Shown: positions 17,329-26,232 of the stretch, piece by piece | Layout: each line of letters starts with the position of its first letter | Numbering within the stretch: the stretch's first letter is position 1 | From: an uncultured Lentibacter sp. | GTDB taxonomy: Bacteria > Pseudomonadota > Alphaproteobacteria > Rhodobacterales > Rhodobacteraceae | Assembly: GCA_947497495.1 (NCBI GenBank) | Contig: CANMGT010000003.1 | Span: 62,001-126,000 of the forward strand | DNA: 64,000 nt | Direction of reading: 5' to 3' | Notes under the pieces: model-generated | Database searches by the model: none | The model's input: only the letters and a program-made list of their open reading frames with translations | What the model was told of the DNA's origin: nothing | Translations under genes and position numbers: made by a program

Positions 17329-18579
17329 ATGGATGATCTTTTCAACTCCTTTATGAACGGCCCCGATGAAAATGGCCGCTTTGGCGACTTTGGCGGGCGG
17401 TTCGTTTCCGAAACGCTGATGCCGCTCATTCTCGAGCTGGAAGCCGAGTACGAGAAAGCCAAGACCGACGACAGCTTCTGGGCCGAGATGGACGACTTGT
17501 GGGCGCACTATGTGGGCCGTCCAAGCCCGCTTTACTATGCCGAGCGGCTGACGCAGCATCTTGGCGGCGCGAAGATTTACCTCAAGCGCGACGAGTTGAA
17601 CCACACGGGCGCGCACAAGATCAACAACGTGCTGGGCCAGATTATTCTGGCGCGTCGGATGGGCAAGACGCGGATCATCGCAGAAACGGGCGCTGGCCAA
17701 CACGGCGTGGCAACGGCGACGGTTTGTGCGAAGTTTGGCCTCAAGTGCGTGGTTTACATGGGCAAGCATGACGTCGAGCGCCAAGCGCCCAACGTGTTCC
17801 GCATGCGCTTGCTGGGCGCTGAAGTTATTCCTGTCACAAGTGGCCGCGGCACGCTGAAAGACGCGATGAACGACGCGCTGCGTGATTGGGTGACAAACGT
17901 GCGCGACACGTTTTACTGTATCGGCACTGTCGCCGGCCCGCACCCATACCCCGCGATGGTGCGCGACTTTCAAAGCATCATCGGCAAGGAAGTGCGCTGG
18001 CAGCTGGCCGAAGCTGAAGGTGAGGGCCGTTTGCCCGACACGCTGATCGCGGCTATTGGCGGCGGCTCAAACGCGATGGGGTTGTTTTACCCGTTTCTTG
18101 ACGACAAGTCTGTCAATATCATCGGCGTTGAAGCCGGTGGTAAGGGCGTGAACGAAAAGATGCAGCACTGCGCAAGTCTGACAGGCGGGCGCCCCGGCGT
18201 TCTGCATGGCAACCGCACCTATCTGCTGCAAGATGACGACGGGCAGATCCTTGAAGGCTTCTCGATTTCCGCAGGCCTTGATTACCCCGGTATCGGCCCG
18301 GAGCACTCGTGGCTGCACGACACCAAACGCGCCGAATATGTGAGCATCACCGATGTAGAAGCGCTTGAAGCCTTCCAACTGTCGTGTGCACTTGAGGGCA
18401 TCATTCCCGCGCTTGAGCCAAGCCATGCGCTGGCGCATGTGATGAAGATCGCGCCAAAGCTGCCAAGCGACCATATTCTGGTGATGAACATGTGCGGGCG
18501 CGGCGACAAAGACATCTTCACTGTTGCACGCCACCTTGGCTTTGACATGTCAGACACCGTTGGCCGCGACGCGGGCTGA
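17329..18579 (+). CDS. trpB: Tryptophan synthase beta chain
   Basis: The 416-residue PLP enzyme joins indole and serine. Lys97 in [10 protein letters not shown] is the PLP Schiff-base lysine; AETGAGQHG is the active-site loop and GGGSNAMG binds the phosphate. It works with TrpA, encoded at 29.5-30.3 kb on the opposite strand. The last 30 bases overlap the end of the convergent LuxR-type gene. The preceding 60-base gap has a small inverted repeat (TGTAGC/GCTACA) but no terminator, so trpF and trpB are likely co-transcribed. Confidence 0.97.
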   Translation: MDDLFNSFMNGPDENGRFGDFGGRFVSETLMPLILELEAEYEKAKTDDSFWAEMDDLWAHYVGRPSPLYYAERLTQHLGGAKIYLKRDELNHTGAHKINNVLGQIILARRMGKTRIIAETGAGQHGVATATVCAKFGLKCVVYMGKHDVERQAPNVFRMRLLGAEVIPVTSGRGTLKDAMNDALRDWVTNVRDTFYCIGTVAGPHPYPAMVRDFQSIIGKEVRWQLAEAEGEGRLPDTLIAAIGGGSNAMGLFYPFLDDKSVNIIGVEAGGKGVNEKMQHCASLTGGRPGVLHGNRTYLLQDDDGQILEGFSISAGLDYPGIGPEHSWLHDTKRAEYVSITDVEALEAFQLSCALEGIIPALEPSHALAHVMKIAPKLPSDHILVMNMCGRGDKDIFTVARHLGFDMSDTVGRDAG

Positions 18580-19128
18580 CGAAGCGTTCGCCTGCGGCGC
18601 GGATTGCGCCGCCGCAGTTGCCTGTGGCATGTGGGCGGGCAGTTCTTCTTGGATAAGGTCGTCGATGAAAATGCTCAACAGCTGAGGCCGCCCGCTCACA
18701 CCTGCCTTACGGTAGATAGCGTTCGTCTGCGCCTTGACGGTGCCCTGTGAGGTACCGCGCAATTCGGCGATCTCGTTGACTTTCATGCCCTTGAGCGAAA
18801 ACAGTGCCACGTCGCGTTCTGCTGGCGTCAGGCCCCACTGCGCAAAGTGCTCGGCCATCACTTCCATAAAGGCGTTTGATGCTGCACGGAGCTTTTGCTC
18901 GGTCACCCTCGACTGTTTCATGCTGCGGCGCAATTCGCCCCAGCCCAGCACTGTGCCCACTGTCAGCCCGATGGCAACGCCGGATCGTAGAAGCATTTTG
19001 CTATCCCAGCTGAGGGCCATTGAAGCGTCGTCTAAAAACTCGACGTAAGTACCAAACAGGAAGATTGCGACACATAGAGCTTGAACCAAGAAAATGATAC
19101 GAAGTTGTGTTACTGAAAGCTTGCCCAC
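18550..19128 (-). CDS. Membrane-anchored LuxR-type HTH regulator
   Basis: A 192-residue protein with two hydrophobic segments (about residues 8-28 and 45-65), then a LuxR/GerE-type helix-turn-helix at about 98-160. The HTH reads [42 protein letters not shown] when joined across the conserved turn. There is no ligand-binding or receiver domain, so it is not an acyl-homoserine-lactone receptor or a response regulator. The start is a GTG at 19126-19128. Its 3' end overlaps trpB by 30 bases on the opposite strand. The Ala/Gln-rich C-terminal tail is non-conserved. Targets are unknown. Confidence 0.85.
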   Translation of the reverse strand: MGKLSVTQLRIIFLVQALCVAIFLFGTYVEFLDDASMALSWDSKMLLRSGVAIGLTVGTVLGWGELRRSMKQSRVTEQKLRAASNAFMEVMAEHFAQWGLTPAERDVALFSLKGMKVNEIAELRGTSQGTVKAQTNAIYRKAGVSGRPQLLSIFIDDLIQEELPAHMPQATAAAQSAPQANASSARVAANGV

Positions 19129-19264
19129 ACCACGGCTCCCGTTTGTCTGAAAACGAATGCGGTCAGGTAGTGAGAGCGCGACTTCGCAGACAGTTTAGGT
19201 ATGAACGTTGGGTCTGATTTACCAGTGCCAAAGAGGCAGGTAACAGAATGGTGTAAGCGATTTT

Positions 19265-19290
19265 GCCCGCCCTGCTATAACAGGACGGGC
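19265..19290 (-). terminator. Strong hairpin downstream of the small exported-protein gene
   Basis: A 10-bp stem at 19265-19274 and 19281-19290 with a 6-base loop. The one imperfect pair is a C-A mismatch if read as plus-strand RNA but a G-U wobble if read as minus-strand RNA, which points to use at the end of the minus-strand gene (stop at 19333). No T-run follows, so the terminator call is only moderate. Confidence 0.5.
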
Positions 19291-19332
19291 AGGGCGCTGC
19301 ATCAATGCTGCGCGTTAGGCACCACGGTCAGC

Positions 19333-19581
19333 TTAGCTGCCGAAGTTGGCTTGGTGTGCCAGAGCGGGATCAGACGACAGAGTTGTGATTTGGATGTGCT
19401 CAATATTGCCGTTCTGAACGACGTCGACCTTGTCGACTGTCGCCGTTGCTTGTTGCTGTGAGACGTGCTGGCTGATGTAGTCTTTTTCCAGCGCGTCGAC
19501 GCCTGTTGCGCTATCGGCGAAAGCGGCTGAACCTGCGAGAAGAGTTGCGGCGGCGACTGTTGTTGCGATGATATTTTTCAT
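19333..19581 (-). CDS. Small predicted periplasmic protein, unknown
   Basis: An 82-residue protein with a clear signal peptide (MKNIIATTVAAATLLAGSAAFA, cleavage before DSATG) and a 60-residue mature part that includes YISQHVSQQQATATVDKVDV. There is no cysteine and no recognised domain. The ribosome site AAGGG precedes the ATG at 19581. It is monocistronic, with a hairpin after its stop. It does not obviously resemble the other small exported protein at 13.2 kb beyond the signal sequence. Confidence 0.72.
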   Translation of the reverse strand: MKNIIATTVAAATLLAGSAAFADSATGVDALEKDYISQHVSQQQATATVDKVDVVQNGNIEHIQITTLSSDPALAHQANFGS

Positions 19582-19799
19582 TGTTTTACCCTTTCAAGGT
19601 GTTTGATTTGTCGTTCGTTTTTCTAAGTCGTGATCGCGATGACCGCGGCTTGTGGACTGAATGAAAGGGTTCTTGGCGGTGCTCTCCATTGGCAAAAGGT
19701 TTATCTGCCGCGATACAAACGAAAGGTTTGCGCAAATAAACGAACAGCATATGTCTGAGGTGATGCCTCTAAACGCTCGGCCTATGGATAGGCAGTGCG

Positions 19800-20186
19800 T
19801 CAGGCAGTAGGGTCGGTTTGGTGCTCTTGCAGCACTCTGAGCGGAACGATGTCGAGCGCGCGCATATGCGTGGCGGCGAGCGAAACACGCGGGGCGCAGC
19901 CCTCGTCGTGGGCTTGCAGGAAACGCGCAGCGCATAGGCACCAGCTGTCGCCGGGTTTTAGCCCAGGAAAGCCGAACTCGGGCCGTGGCGTGCTGAGGTC
20001 GTTCCCGACATATTTGGAGTAAGCGAGGAACTCGGCTGTCATCACCGCGCAGACAGTGTGGCTGCCCGCGTCGGCTTCGCAGGTGTTGCAATGCCCGTCG
20101 CGAAAGTAGCCAGTTAGCGGATCGGTGCTGCAGGGCGAAAGCGTGTCGCCCAACACGTTAAGCGGCTTGTCGGGCTCTGCCATCAT
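19800..20186 (-). CDS. DUF2237 family protein
   Basis: A 128-residue soluble protein matching DUF2237: NVLGDTLSPCSTDPLTGYFRDGHCNT near the start, then SHTVCAVMTAEFLAYSKYVGNDLSTP, and PGLKPGDSWCLCAARF, with several conserved cysteines. No biochemical function is known for the family. The start overlaps the stop of the upstream serine hydrolase by four bases (ATGA), so the two are coupled. The 200 bases after its stop towards 19.6 kb hold nothing recognised. Confidence 0.9.
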   Translation of the reverse strand: MMAEPDKPLNVLGDTLSPCSTDPLTGYFRDGHCNTCEADAGSHTVCAVMTAEFLAYSKYVGNDLSTPRPEFGFPGLKPGDSWCLCAARFLQAHDEGCAPRVSLAATHMRALDIVPLRVLQEHQTDPTA

Positions 20187-21349
20187 TGGGCCGCCTCCGC
20201 CATCGCGCGAAACATCGAAAGGTTGCTTTCAAACGCGCCGTCTGTCCGGAATTTTCTGTCAGCCGAGTTGACGGCGACAACAACGCCGAGCGGCTTGTTG
20301 ATGTAAAGGTATTGGCCGTAGATACCGCGGCCAAAGAATTCGCCTTCGCGCGCGTCTGACGCCATCCACCATTGATAGCCATACTGTCTTTCGCCGGGGT
20401 CGGTTTTGGCCGAGGGGCGAGTGCTTTCTGCAAGCCACGCCGCAGGGACGATTTGCTCATCCTGCCAAGCGCCGTTTTGCAGCACCATCTGGCCAAAGCG
20501 CGCATAGTCACGTGTTGTCAGGTTGAGCCCGCCGAGCACAAAGGCTGTCTCGTGGCCGTCTGTCAGGTAGTAGGGCGCGGCCTCAAGCCCCATTGGCGCG
20601 ATGATCTTCTCGGAGAGAAGTTCAGAGATGCGCTTGCCTGTGGCACCGCGGATGACCATGCCGATGATATGAGTGTCGATAGAGACATATTGCCAGCGCT
20701 CACCGGGCTTGGCCTCTGTCGCGGTGAGGCCTTCGGCGAAACTGTCCATGGACTGGCCAAGCGCCAGCACACGGCCCATTTTGTTGATGTCAGACCAGAA
20801 GTCGAGATAGTCCTCATCAAATGTCACACCACTGGACATTTGCAGCACGTCTTTGATGCTGGCGCTCTCATAGGCGCTGCCCTTGAGAGAAGGGGCATAC
20901 TTGACAACAGGCTCATCGATCGAGGCGATCGCGCCGTCTTCAAGCACCACCCCCATGAGCGCCGAGAGGAACGACTTGGCAACCGACCATGAAATGCGCC
21001 GATCATCCGGCCCTGTGCCGAGGTAGTAGGCCTCATGGCGCACCAGCCCGTCTTTTAGTACGACAGCCGCTGTTACGCTGCGCGTGCTGACCCAAGCGTC
21101 GTAAGCCTCGGGCAATTCAAGCGGGCCGCCGAGGGCCAGCTCACTGACAGGGCCATCGCCGCGCGAGACCGGCGCTGAGAGGAACAGCTCGTTCATGTGC
21201 GAAAAGTTGGTCACGATCTTTTCTTCGGAGAACAGCGAGTTAACAGCCATCAGCCGTTTGATCTGCTCGCCTTTGAAAGCCCAGGCCGTGAGGCCTAGCA
21301 CCACGAGAAGCAAAAGCGTGCGGCCAAGCCATTTTCCGAATGTGCGCAT
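20183..21349 (-). CDS. Serine hydrolase of the class C beta-lactamase/penicillin-binding fold
   Basis: A 388-residue protein with one N-terminal membrane anchor (about residues 8-26), placing the catalytic domain in the periplasm. The S-x-x-K nucleophile motif is SVAK in ISWSVAKSFLSALMG, and YVS in WQYVSIDTHIIG matches the position of the Y-x-N/S motif. Members include esterases, peptidases and beta-lactamases; nothing here points to antibiotic resistance. The ATG at 21349 has GGGAGAG just upstream. It is coupled to the DUF2237 gene. The substrate is unknown. Confidence 0.85.
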   Translation of the reverse strand: MRTFGKWLGRTLLLLVVLGLTAWAFKGEQIKRLMAVNSLFSEEKIVTNFSHMNELFLSAPVSRGDGPVSELALGGPLELPEAYDAWVSTRSVTAAVVLKDGLVRHEAYYLGTGPDDRRISWSVAKSFLSALMGVVLEDGAIASIDEPVVKYAPSLKGSAYESASIKDVLQMSSGVTFDEDYLDFWSDINKMGRVLALGQSMDSFAEGLTATEAKPGERWQYVSIDTHIIGMVIRGATGKRISELLSEKIIAPMGLEAAPYYLTDGHETAFVLGGLNLTTRDYARFGQMVLQNGAWQDEQIVPAAWLAESTRPSAKTDPGERQYGYQWWMASDAREGEFFGRGIYGQYLYINKPLGVVVAVNSADRKFRTDGAFESNLSMFRAMAEAAQ

Positions 21350-21396
21350 GATCTCTCCCTTGAAACTTTGGGGGGGAGTTTGCACAGAACTGCGCT

Positions 21397-22428
21397 TTAA
21401 GGCAATGCGGCGGTTGCCATCTGGACCCAGCGTCCGTGAAAGTCGGCACGGCCGATCTCAACGTGGTGATCGCCCGGCCAAAGCCGCAGGGTGAGGGCTG
21501 CGCCATCTGTGGCGCCGTCGTTTTCCATGGAGAACCACGCCAAGGGTGTGTTTTCTGTTGCGCGCGCTCCGGCGGCTTCCAGAAGCTCTGTGCCGCGGGC
21601 CTGTGCTGACTTAGGGAAATACTGCCAGGCGATGGTGGAGTAGACGAGGTGCAGGCTGCCTTGTTCGGGGGTCGCGAGGCGCTCTTCAAGCCACGCGACA
21701 GCATCGGCCTTGTCGAGCTGTGCCTCATTGAGCGCAATCGCCGCACGGGTGCGCGACAGGCGTTCGGGCTGATCAGGCCAGAGGTAGGCGAGCAGGCGCA
21801 ACGCGTCGTCGGCATCCTTCGGGTTCAGCGGGTTGAGATCGACGCCGCGGCGCTCGCTGACTGTTGGCGTGGCGGCGGGCGGCAGGGGGCCCGTCCAGTC
21901 AGGTGAAAGGGTGACGCTTGCGCCGGACGGGCCGTAGGTGTCGTTTGGCAGCGCGAGCGCGAACTTGTCCCACATGAGGTTAAGCCCGCCGCTTGCGCCC
22001 AGCTCTGACAGGCGGATCGGGAGCGCGAAACGCGCCGCCAGAAGTTGCCCTGCCGCAATCAAGGCTGCCGAGCGCCTCACTTCGTTGGTTTGCGGTGCGT
22101 TGTCCATCCAGGCCTCAAGAAAGGCGGCGTGGGTGAACATCGCGGCTTCAACAGCGGGCCAAAGGGCTGTGGGGGCGTTGGGCGGATACTGCTCTGCGAG
22201 CTGTTGATCCTGCCCGCTCAGAACCAGCGCATGCAAGCCACCCGCAAGGCGCAGCGGCAGAGATGCGCCAGCCGGGCCAATGTCGCCCACCCAGGCCGCG
22301 AGCCGCGGCGCGAGGGGGATATCTGCATGCCAGTTGTCGGCCAGTGTTGTGAGCAAAACCTCCATGAACGGAGAGCCGAGGCGCGCGCAGTGGCCAGCCT
22401 GGTCGCGAAAGGCGTCGTGTAGCGTCAT
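21397..22428 (-). CDS. DUF2332 family protein
   Basis: A 343-residue soluble protein of the DUF2332 family, recognisable from AFRDQAGHCARLGSPFM at the start, LSELGASGGLNLMWD in the middle and LVYSTIAWQYFP in the last third. ELGASGGLNL resembles a nucleotide- or SAM-binding loop, so a methyltransferase-like fold is possible, but no activity is established. The start overlaps the stop of pth by four bases (ATGA), so it is co-translated with pth. Confidence 0.86.
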   Translation of the reverse strand: MTLHDAFRDQAGHCARLGSPFMEVLLTTLADNWHADIPLAPRLAAWVGDIGPAGASLPLRLAGGLHALVLSGQDQQLAEQYPPNAPTALWPAVEAAMFTHAAFLEAWMDNAPQTNEVRRSAALIAAGQLLAARFALPIRLSELGASGGLNLMWDKFALALPNDTYGPSGASVTLSPDWTGPLPPAATPTVSERRGVDLNPLNPKDADDALRLLAYLWPDQPERLSRTRAAIALNEAQLDKADAVAWLEERLATPEQGSLHLVYSTIAWQYFPKSAQARGTELLEAAGARATENTPLAWFSMENDGATDGAALTLRLWPGDHHVEIGRADFHGRWVQMATAALP

Positions 22429-23102
22429 TTGAATTTATCCATCAGTTTTTGCATCGGGTTGCGGGTGTCTTCCGGTGTGGGCGTCTGCTCTTGAGGCTTT
22501 GCCGCGGGCTTGTCCTTCGGGGCTTTGTCGCGCGGAGGATTAACCCGCAAAGCGACGGCGTTCATAAAGCGGCCCGTGTCACCGCTTGCCAGATCAGCGG
22601 CGCCGTCGGCGATGCCGCGCAGAACGTCATCCAGCCAGCCTTGGTCAGCCTTGGCGAAGTCATGCAGCACATAGCGTGCAACGGCGTCTTTATGGCCCGG
22701 GTGGCCGATGCCGAGGCGCACGCGCTGATAGTGTTCGCCGATATGGGCGTGGATTGAGCGCAGGCCATTGTGCCCTGCATGGCCGCCGCCTTGCTTGATG
22801 CGGCACTTGCCGGGGGCAAGGTCTAGCTCGTCATGAAAAACCGTGATGTCGTCTGGGGTTAGTTTGTAAAAGCGCATCGCTTCGCCAACGGACTGGCCAG
22901 AGAGGTTCATGAAGGTTTCGGGCTTGAGCAGCACGACCTTCTCAGAGCCAAAGCGCCCCTCGGATACCTGGCCTTGAAAGCGCGCCTTCCAAGGCCCGAA
23001 GCCATGCGCCGCGGCGATTTCGTCAAGCGCCATGAAGCCGATGTTGTGACGGTTCTGCGCATATTTCGCGCCGGGGTTACCTAGGCCTACAAATATCTGC
23101 AT
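22425..23102 (-). CDS. pth: Peptidyl-tRNA hydrolase
   Basis: Releases peptides from peptidyl-tRNAs that drop off the ribosome. The 225-residue protein has the active-site His19 in NRHNIGF, the substrate-contact stretch KPETFMNLSGQSV, the catalytic Asp in VFHDELDL, and GGGHAGHNGLRS. A non-conserved Pro/Lys-rich tail of about 35 residues follows the core. In many alphaproteobacteria pth follows rplY; here rplY is 1.6 kb away on the same strand, with the ArsR operon lying between. Confidence 0.96.
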   Translation of the reverse strand: MQIFVGLGNPGAKYAQNRHNIGFMALDEIAAAHGFGPWKARFQGQVSEGRFGSEKVVLLKPETFMNLSGQSVGEAMRFYKLTPDDITVFHDELDLAPGKCRIKQGGGHAGHNGLRSIHAHIGEHYQRVRLGIGHPGHKDAVARYVLHDFAKADQGWLDDVLRGIADGAADLASGDTGRFMNAVALRVNPPRDKAPKDKPAAKPQEQTPTPEDTRNPMQKLMDKFK

Positions 23103-23202
23103 CGCGCTCTCCGGAGTTTCGCTTGGGTTTAGCCAAGTGTCGGCAAAGTTTCAACGATAGAGGAGGAAGGGGCGTAAGTGCATTCTCTTTGTGGGGGAGG
23201 GG

Positions 23203-23244
23203 TTGACTTAGTTTATCTATGTAATAATGTAATTACATGATTAC
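23203..23244 (+). promoter_or_regulatory. Promoter and palindromic operator of the arsR-type operon
   Basis: TTGACT (23203-23208) is followed after 16-17 bases by an AT-rich -10 region (TAATGT). A 24-base near-perfect palindrome covers 23221-23244: a perfect 12-base core ATGTAATTACAT with outer arms GTAAT and ATTAC, only one non-matching pair. It overlaps the -10 region and the first possible start codon (23237), the position expected for an autorepressing ArsR-family protein. Confidence 0.75.
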
Positions 23245-23605
23245 TAATTGTGACACAACCGATTCCAACATGGATGCAGTTTTCCACGCCTTGGCACATA
23301 GCTCGCGCCGCAAGATCCTTGATCTTGTGAAGGAGAGTCCGCGCATGACTGTGGGCGAGTTGGCGGCGCACTTTGATGTAAGCAGGATTGCTATCATGAA
23401 CCATCTCGCGGTGCTCGAGAAGGCCGGGCTGATCCTATCCGAGAAGGACGGGCGGACGCGGCGGCTGATGCTCAACGTGATGCCGATTGCCGAAATTCAC
23501 GCCCGCTGGACAGACGCCTATAGCGCCTACTGGTCTGACCGCTCGCTGGTTATCAAACAAGTGGCCGAGGCTGCAGCACGCACGACAAAGGAGCTGAAAG
23601 AATGA
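23237..23605 (+). CDS. ArsR-family transcriptional regulator
   Basis: A winged-helix regulator of up to 122 residues: LAHSSRRKILDLVKESP, then MTVGELAAHFDVSRIAIMNHLAVLEKAGLI as the recognition helix region, then EKDGRTRRLMLNV as the wing. No metal-binding cysteine motif of classical ArsR is seen; this subtype usually sits with an SRPBCC gene, as here. The start could be ATG 23237 or, more typical of the family, ATG 23270 (MDAVFHALAHSS); neither has a good ribosome site. The operator overlapping 23237 favours 23270 or a leaderless message. The stop overlaps the next gene by four bases. Confidence 0.9.
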   Translation: MITNCDTTDSNMDAVFHALAHSSRRKILDLVKESPRMTVGELAAHFDVSRIAIMNHLAVLEKAGLILSEKDGRTRRLMLNVMPIAEIHARWTDAYSAYWSDRSLVIKQVAEAAARTTKELKE

Positions 23606-24126
23606 GTGAACCAGTTTTTGAGAAAGCGATACATAACCGCACCTTTATTAACGCGCCAATTGAAACAGTCTGGAGCACGCTTGTCGCAACTGACGAGCCG
23701 CTGCCGTTTTTCTTTGGGGCAATCTGCGAGACACGAGAGCGCAAAGTCGGGGCAAAGCTGCGCATGGTGCACACCAACGGCAAAGTTGTGATGGTGGTGG
23801 GAGAGGTGCTCGCATTTGAGCCGCCGCACCGCTACGCGCACAGTTTTCAGATGACAAACATCGACGAGCCACCCTGCAAAGTGACTTACGAGCTAACCGA
23901 AAAAGACGGCGGCACCGAGTTTAACCTGATCATCGAGAACGCAGCGGTGGGCAGCAAGCTACTCAAGGAAATGAAAAGCGCGCAGGGCTTTATTTCAGCC
24001 AACCTCAAAGCGCTTTGCGAAACGGGCAAACCAGCCCTTTCAGGCCGTATGGTTGGCCTTTTTGGGCCGATATTTGGCCTGCTGGCGAAGAAACAGCAGC
24101 GCATTGAGCACTGGCCGTTGGACTAG
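23602..24126 (+). CDS. SRPBCC/AHSA1-type lipid- or ligand-binding protein
   Basis: A 174-residue START-like (SRPBCC, AHSA1) protein: the first strand and helix read RTFINAPIETVWSTLV, and the cavity strand region GEVLAFEPPHRYAHSF is typical. These proteins bind hydrophobic ligands. It overlaps the arsR-type stop by four bases (ATGA), a very common pairing in which the regulator controls a small stress or detoxification operon. The C terminus has a hydrophobic, glycine-rich segment (MVGLFGPIFGLLAKK) that could touch membranes. The ligand is unknown. Confidence 0.88.
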   Translation: MSEPVFEKAIHNRTFINAPIETVWSTLVATDEPLPFFFGAICETRERKVGAKLRMVHTNGKVVMVVGEVLAFEPPHRYAHSFQMTNIDEPPCKVTYELTEKDGGTEFNLIIENAAVGSKLLKEMKSAQGFISANLKALCETGKPALSGRMVGLFGPIFGLLAKKQQRIEHWPLD

Positions 24127-24177
24127 GTGATCGGGCGGAAACCCTATCGTCAACCACATATTTTGAAAGGAGTTAAC

Positions 24178-24618
24178 ATGGCTATTGTAAATGAAATGAC
24201 TTTGAGGCGAAGCTTGCCTGTTTGGCTTAAAGCTATCGCAGGGCTTGGCGTGGTTTGGTATGCCTTCGGGCTGTTACAAATGTGGCTCGGCTTCACGCTC
24301 GACACTGCGGCGGCGGAATCTGCCGGGGCGATTACATCTGCGCACCGGGCGGCTATTGACACCACACCAATGCTGATCTGGGCATGTTTCGCGCTGGCCT
24401 CAGGAGCTGGGCTTGTCGGCGCGGCGTTGTTGTTTGTTGGCTCGAGGCGGGCGTTTGGAGCTTTCGCAGTGTCTCTTGCATCCGCCGTTGTCTTTTACGC
24501 TTGGATCTATGGGCTTTCGGGGACAGGGGGCGCGCGGCCCTCAGAAGAAGCCGGAATCGCGGTTGTGGTTGTCGCCGTGACACTTGGCTTAACGTGGCTT
24601 GCGTCGCGCCGACGCTAA
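24178..24618 (+). CDS. Four-helix inner-membrane protein, unknown
   Basis: A 146-residue protein with four predicted membrane segments (about residues 14-38, 62-86, 90-112 and 121-140) and a short basic C terminus. The ATG at 24178 has a strong AAAGGAG site 5 bases upstream, and 51 bases separate it from the SRPBCC stop, so it is the third gene of the arsR-type operon. I do not recognise the family with certainty. The operon ends at the bidirectional terminator at 24641. Confidence 0.78.
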   Translation: MAIVNEMTLRRSLPVWLKAIAGLGVVWYAFGLLQMWLGFTLDTAAAESAGAITSAHRAAIDTTPMLIWACFALASGAGLVGAALLFVGSRRAFGAFAVSLASAVVFYAWIYGLSGTGGARPSEEAGIAVVVVAVTLGLTWLASRRR

Positions 24619-24640
24619 AGAGGCGTCACTACAAACAGCA

Positions 24641-24668
24641 AAAAGCCCGCCAGAGTTGGCGGGCTTTT
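24641..24668. terminator. Bidirectional terminator between the arsR-type operon and rplY
   Basis: A perfect 11-bp stem (AAAAGCCCGCC at 24641-24651 and GGCGGGCTTTT at 24658-24668, 6-base loop) with A- and T-runs on either side. It serves the plus-strand operon (stop at 24618) and the minus-strand rplY (stop at 24696). Confidence 0.92.
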
Positions 24669-24695
24669 CGTTTGTTGCAAAGTTGCGGGCGAAGA

Positions 24696-25349
24696 TTACT
24701 CTTCTGCGGCCGCTTCGTCGCCAACTGTTGGCACTTCGACGTCTGCTTCTTCTTCCTCGTCGTCGCCTTCCGAGCGCAGGCTCGATGGGGCCGAGATGTT
24801 GGCAATCACGAAGTCACGGTCAACTGTAGGCTTGGCGCCTTCTGGCAGCGTCACGTCCGAGATGTGAACGATGTCGCCAACGTCCAGACCGTCAAGATCA
24901 ACAGTGATGCTTTCAGGGATGTCACCAGCAGTAACTTCCAGCTCGACTTCGGGGCGCACAACTGTCAGAACGCCGCCTTTTTTGATGCCAGGCGCTTCTT
25001 CTTCGTTGATGAATTCAACGTGGATGAAGAGCTTGATCAGAGAAGTCCGGCGCAAGCGCAGAAAGTCGACGTGTGTTGGCAAGTCTTTGACAACATCGCG
25101 CTGAACGTTCCGGCAGATAACGCGAACGTCTTCCTGGCCTTCAACTTTCATGTTGAAAAGCGTCGAGAGGAAGCGGCCCTCTTTGAGCTTTTTGAACAGT
25201 TTGTTGAAAGGAATGTTGATCGCGAGCGGTTCACCGTCGCCACCATAAACAATACCAGGTACCATACCGTCGCGGCGTGCTTGACGAGCGGCGCCCTTGC
25301 CTGTCCCCGTGCGGACCTCGGCGTGAAGATCAGGGATCTTTCCAGCCAT
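24696..25349 (-). CDS. rplY: 50S ribosomal protein L25 (general stress protein Ctc form)
   Basis: A 217-residue long-form L25/Ctc: the N-terminal 5S-rRNA-binding domain begins [23 protein letters not shown] without break in the family signature, followed by a beta-rich TL5 domain and an acidic tail ([14 protein letters not shown]). The ATG at 25349 has GGAG 8 bases upstream; the in-frame upstream ATG is not conserved. It lies near pth, as usual, though separated by an operon on the other strand. Confidence 0.95.
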   Translation of the reverse strand: MAGKIPDLHAEVRTGTGKGAARQARRDGMVPGIVYGGDGEPLAINIPFNKLFKKLKEGRFLSTLFNMKVEGQEDVRVICRNVQRDVVKDLPTHVDFLRLRRTSLIKLFIHVEFINEEEAPGIKKGGVLTVVRPEVELEVTAGDIPESITVDLDGLDVGDIVHISDVTLPEGAKPTVDRDFVIANISAPSSLRSEGDDEEEEADVEVPTVGDEAAAEE

Positions 25350-25458
25350 AATAAATACTCCATAAGTTAGGGCGGGGATCCTCCAAGGCTGTATCCCCGC
25401 GTGAAGCGCCGCCAATAGCTTGGATTCATGTGTTTTGCAAGAGGGTAGAGCAGGCTTT

Positions 25459-26079
25459 TCAGCCGTATTCCAACTCTAGGTGCCCGCCCGCGTCTAGAAC
25501 ACGATTGTAGAGTGCATAATCGTCCTTACGGGCCGTTTTAAAGGCTTTCAGCATATCGCTGCTCAAAGGCGTATCAATTTCGGGCGAGGTGTTGATCTTG
25601 GGCAATTCGATCGTGCGGCCAAACCGCTGGCTGAGAAAGCCGAGGAAGACAGGTTGCGCCTCGTAGGCAAAAATGTGGTGCAGCGGCACAACGCCTTTCT
25701 TGTCGGTCAAGAACCTGTGCTGCGTTCCCACATTCGCGCAAGGCGTGGTGGGGGCTGTGATCGCGATCTCGACGAACTCCTCAAAACTCATGCCTTGCGT
25801 CGAGCGCTTGCTGCCTTTCAAACCATCGCGGGTGCGATATTTGAACCAGCTGCGCAGATGCTCCAGCGGGTCGCGTATGACAGCCACACGCTCGGGCGTG
25901 AGCTTGTAAGTCGCCTCCAGAAACGGGGCGCATTGTGTGTCAAATATCAGCGCCGACATATGCTTGCGCCGCCCTTTGAAGACGATGTCAGCCTTGCCTT
26001 TGAGGGCTGTTTCATAGGCTGTCGTGCCGGTTTTGGGCACTGCCAAAATCGCCAAATTCTGTTTGAAAAATACCTGCAC
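25459..26079 (-). CDS. Sulfotransferase-like protein
   Basis: A protein of about 206 residues with the sulfotransferase P-loop-like PAPS-binding start [18 protein letters not shown], and a second conserved stretch [18 protein letters not shown] matching the 3'-phosphate-binding motif. The proposed start is a GTG at 26077-26079, because GAGGA lies 8 bases upstream; an in-frame ATG at 26115 is possible. The protein is shorter than most sulfotransferases. The acceptor is unknown. It lies between rplY and lldD, about 60 bases from the end of the second repeat copy. Confidence 0.78.
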   Translation of the reverse strand: MQVFFKQNLAILAVPKTGTTAYETALKGKADIVFKGRRKHMSALIFDTQCAPFLEATYKLTPERVAVIRDPLEHLRSWFKYRTRDGLKGSKRSTQGMSFEEFVEIAITAPTTPCANVGTQHRFLTDKKGVVPLHHIFAYEAQPVFLGFLSQRFGRTIELPKINTSPEIDTPLSSDMLKAFKTARKDDYALYNRVLDAGGHLELEYG

Positions 26080-26140
26080 GTTGCGCGTCCTCTTTGGGCT
26101 GACGTTACGGTGCAATTTACCGCGCCGTCAATCTTTGCGC

Positions 26141-26223
26141 TTTCTTATTGCTCTAAGTATCCTAGAGGTGTGGGGGCTGGCCCCCACGTCATCCTTCGAG
26201 CGGTCGCACGCGCCAGCGTGCGA
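26141..26223 (-). repeat. Double-hairpin intergenic repeat, copy 2
   Basis: Read on the minus strand from the lldD stop: a perfect 8-bp hairpin (TCGCACGC/GCGTGCGA, 26204-26223), then a 7-bp G/C-rich hairpin with a GGGGGCCAGCCCCC core (26170-26187), then CTCTAGGATACTTAGAGC and an A-rich tail. The order and tail match copy 1 at 3451-3570, while the first stem has a different sequence but still pairs perfectly. It begins 9 bases after the lldD stop codon. Confidence 0.72.
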
Positions 26224-26232
26224 AACCCCGTT

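Noticed and set aside
18550..19128. Quorum-sensing LuxR receptor
   Set aside because: The protein has a LuxR-type HTH but no autoinducer-binding domain; the N-terminal part is two membrane segments, and no luxI gene is nearby.
20183..21349. Beta-lactamase resistance gene
   Set aside because: The fold is shared with many esterases and peptidases, the protein is membrane-anchored and coupled to a DUF2237 gene, and no resistance-specific motif is seen.
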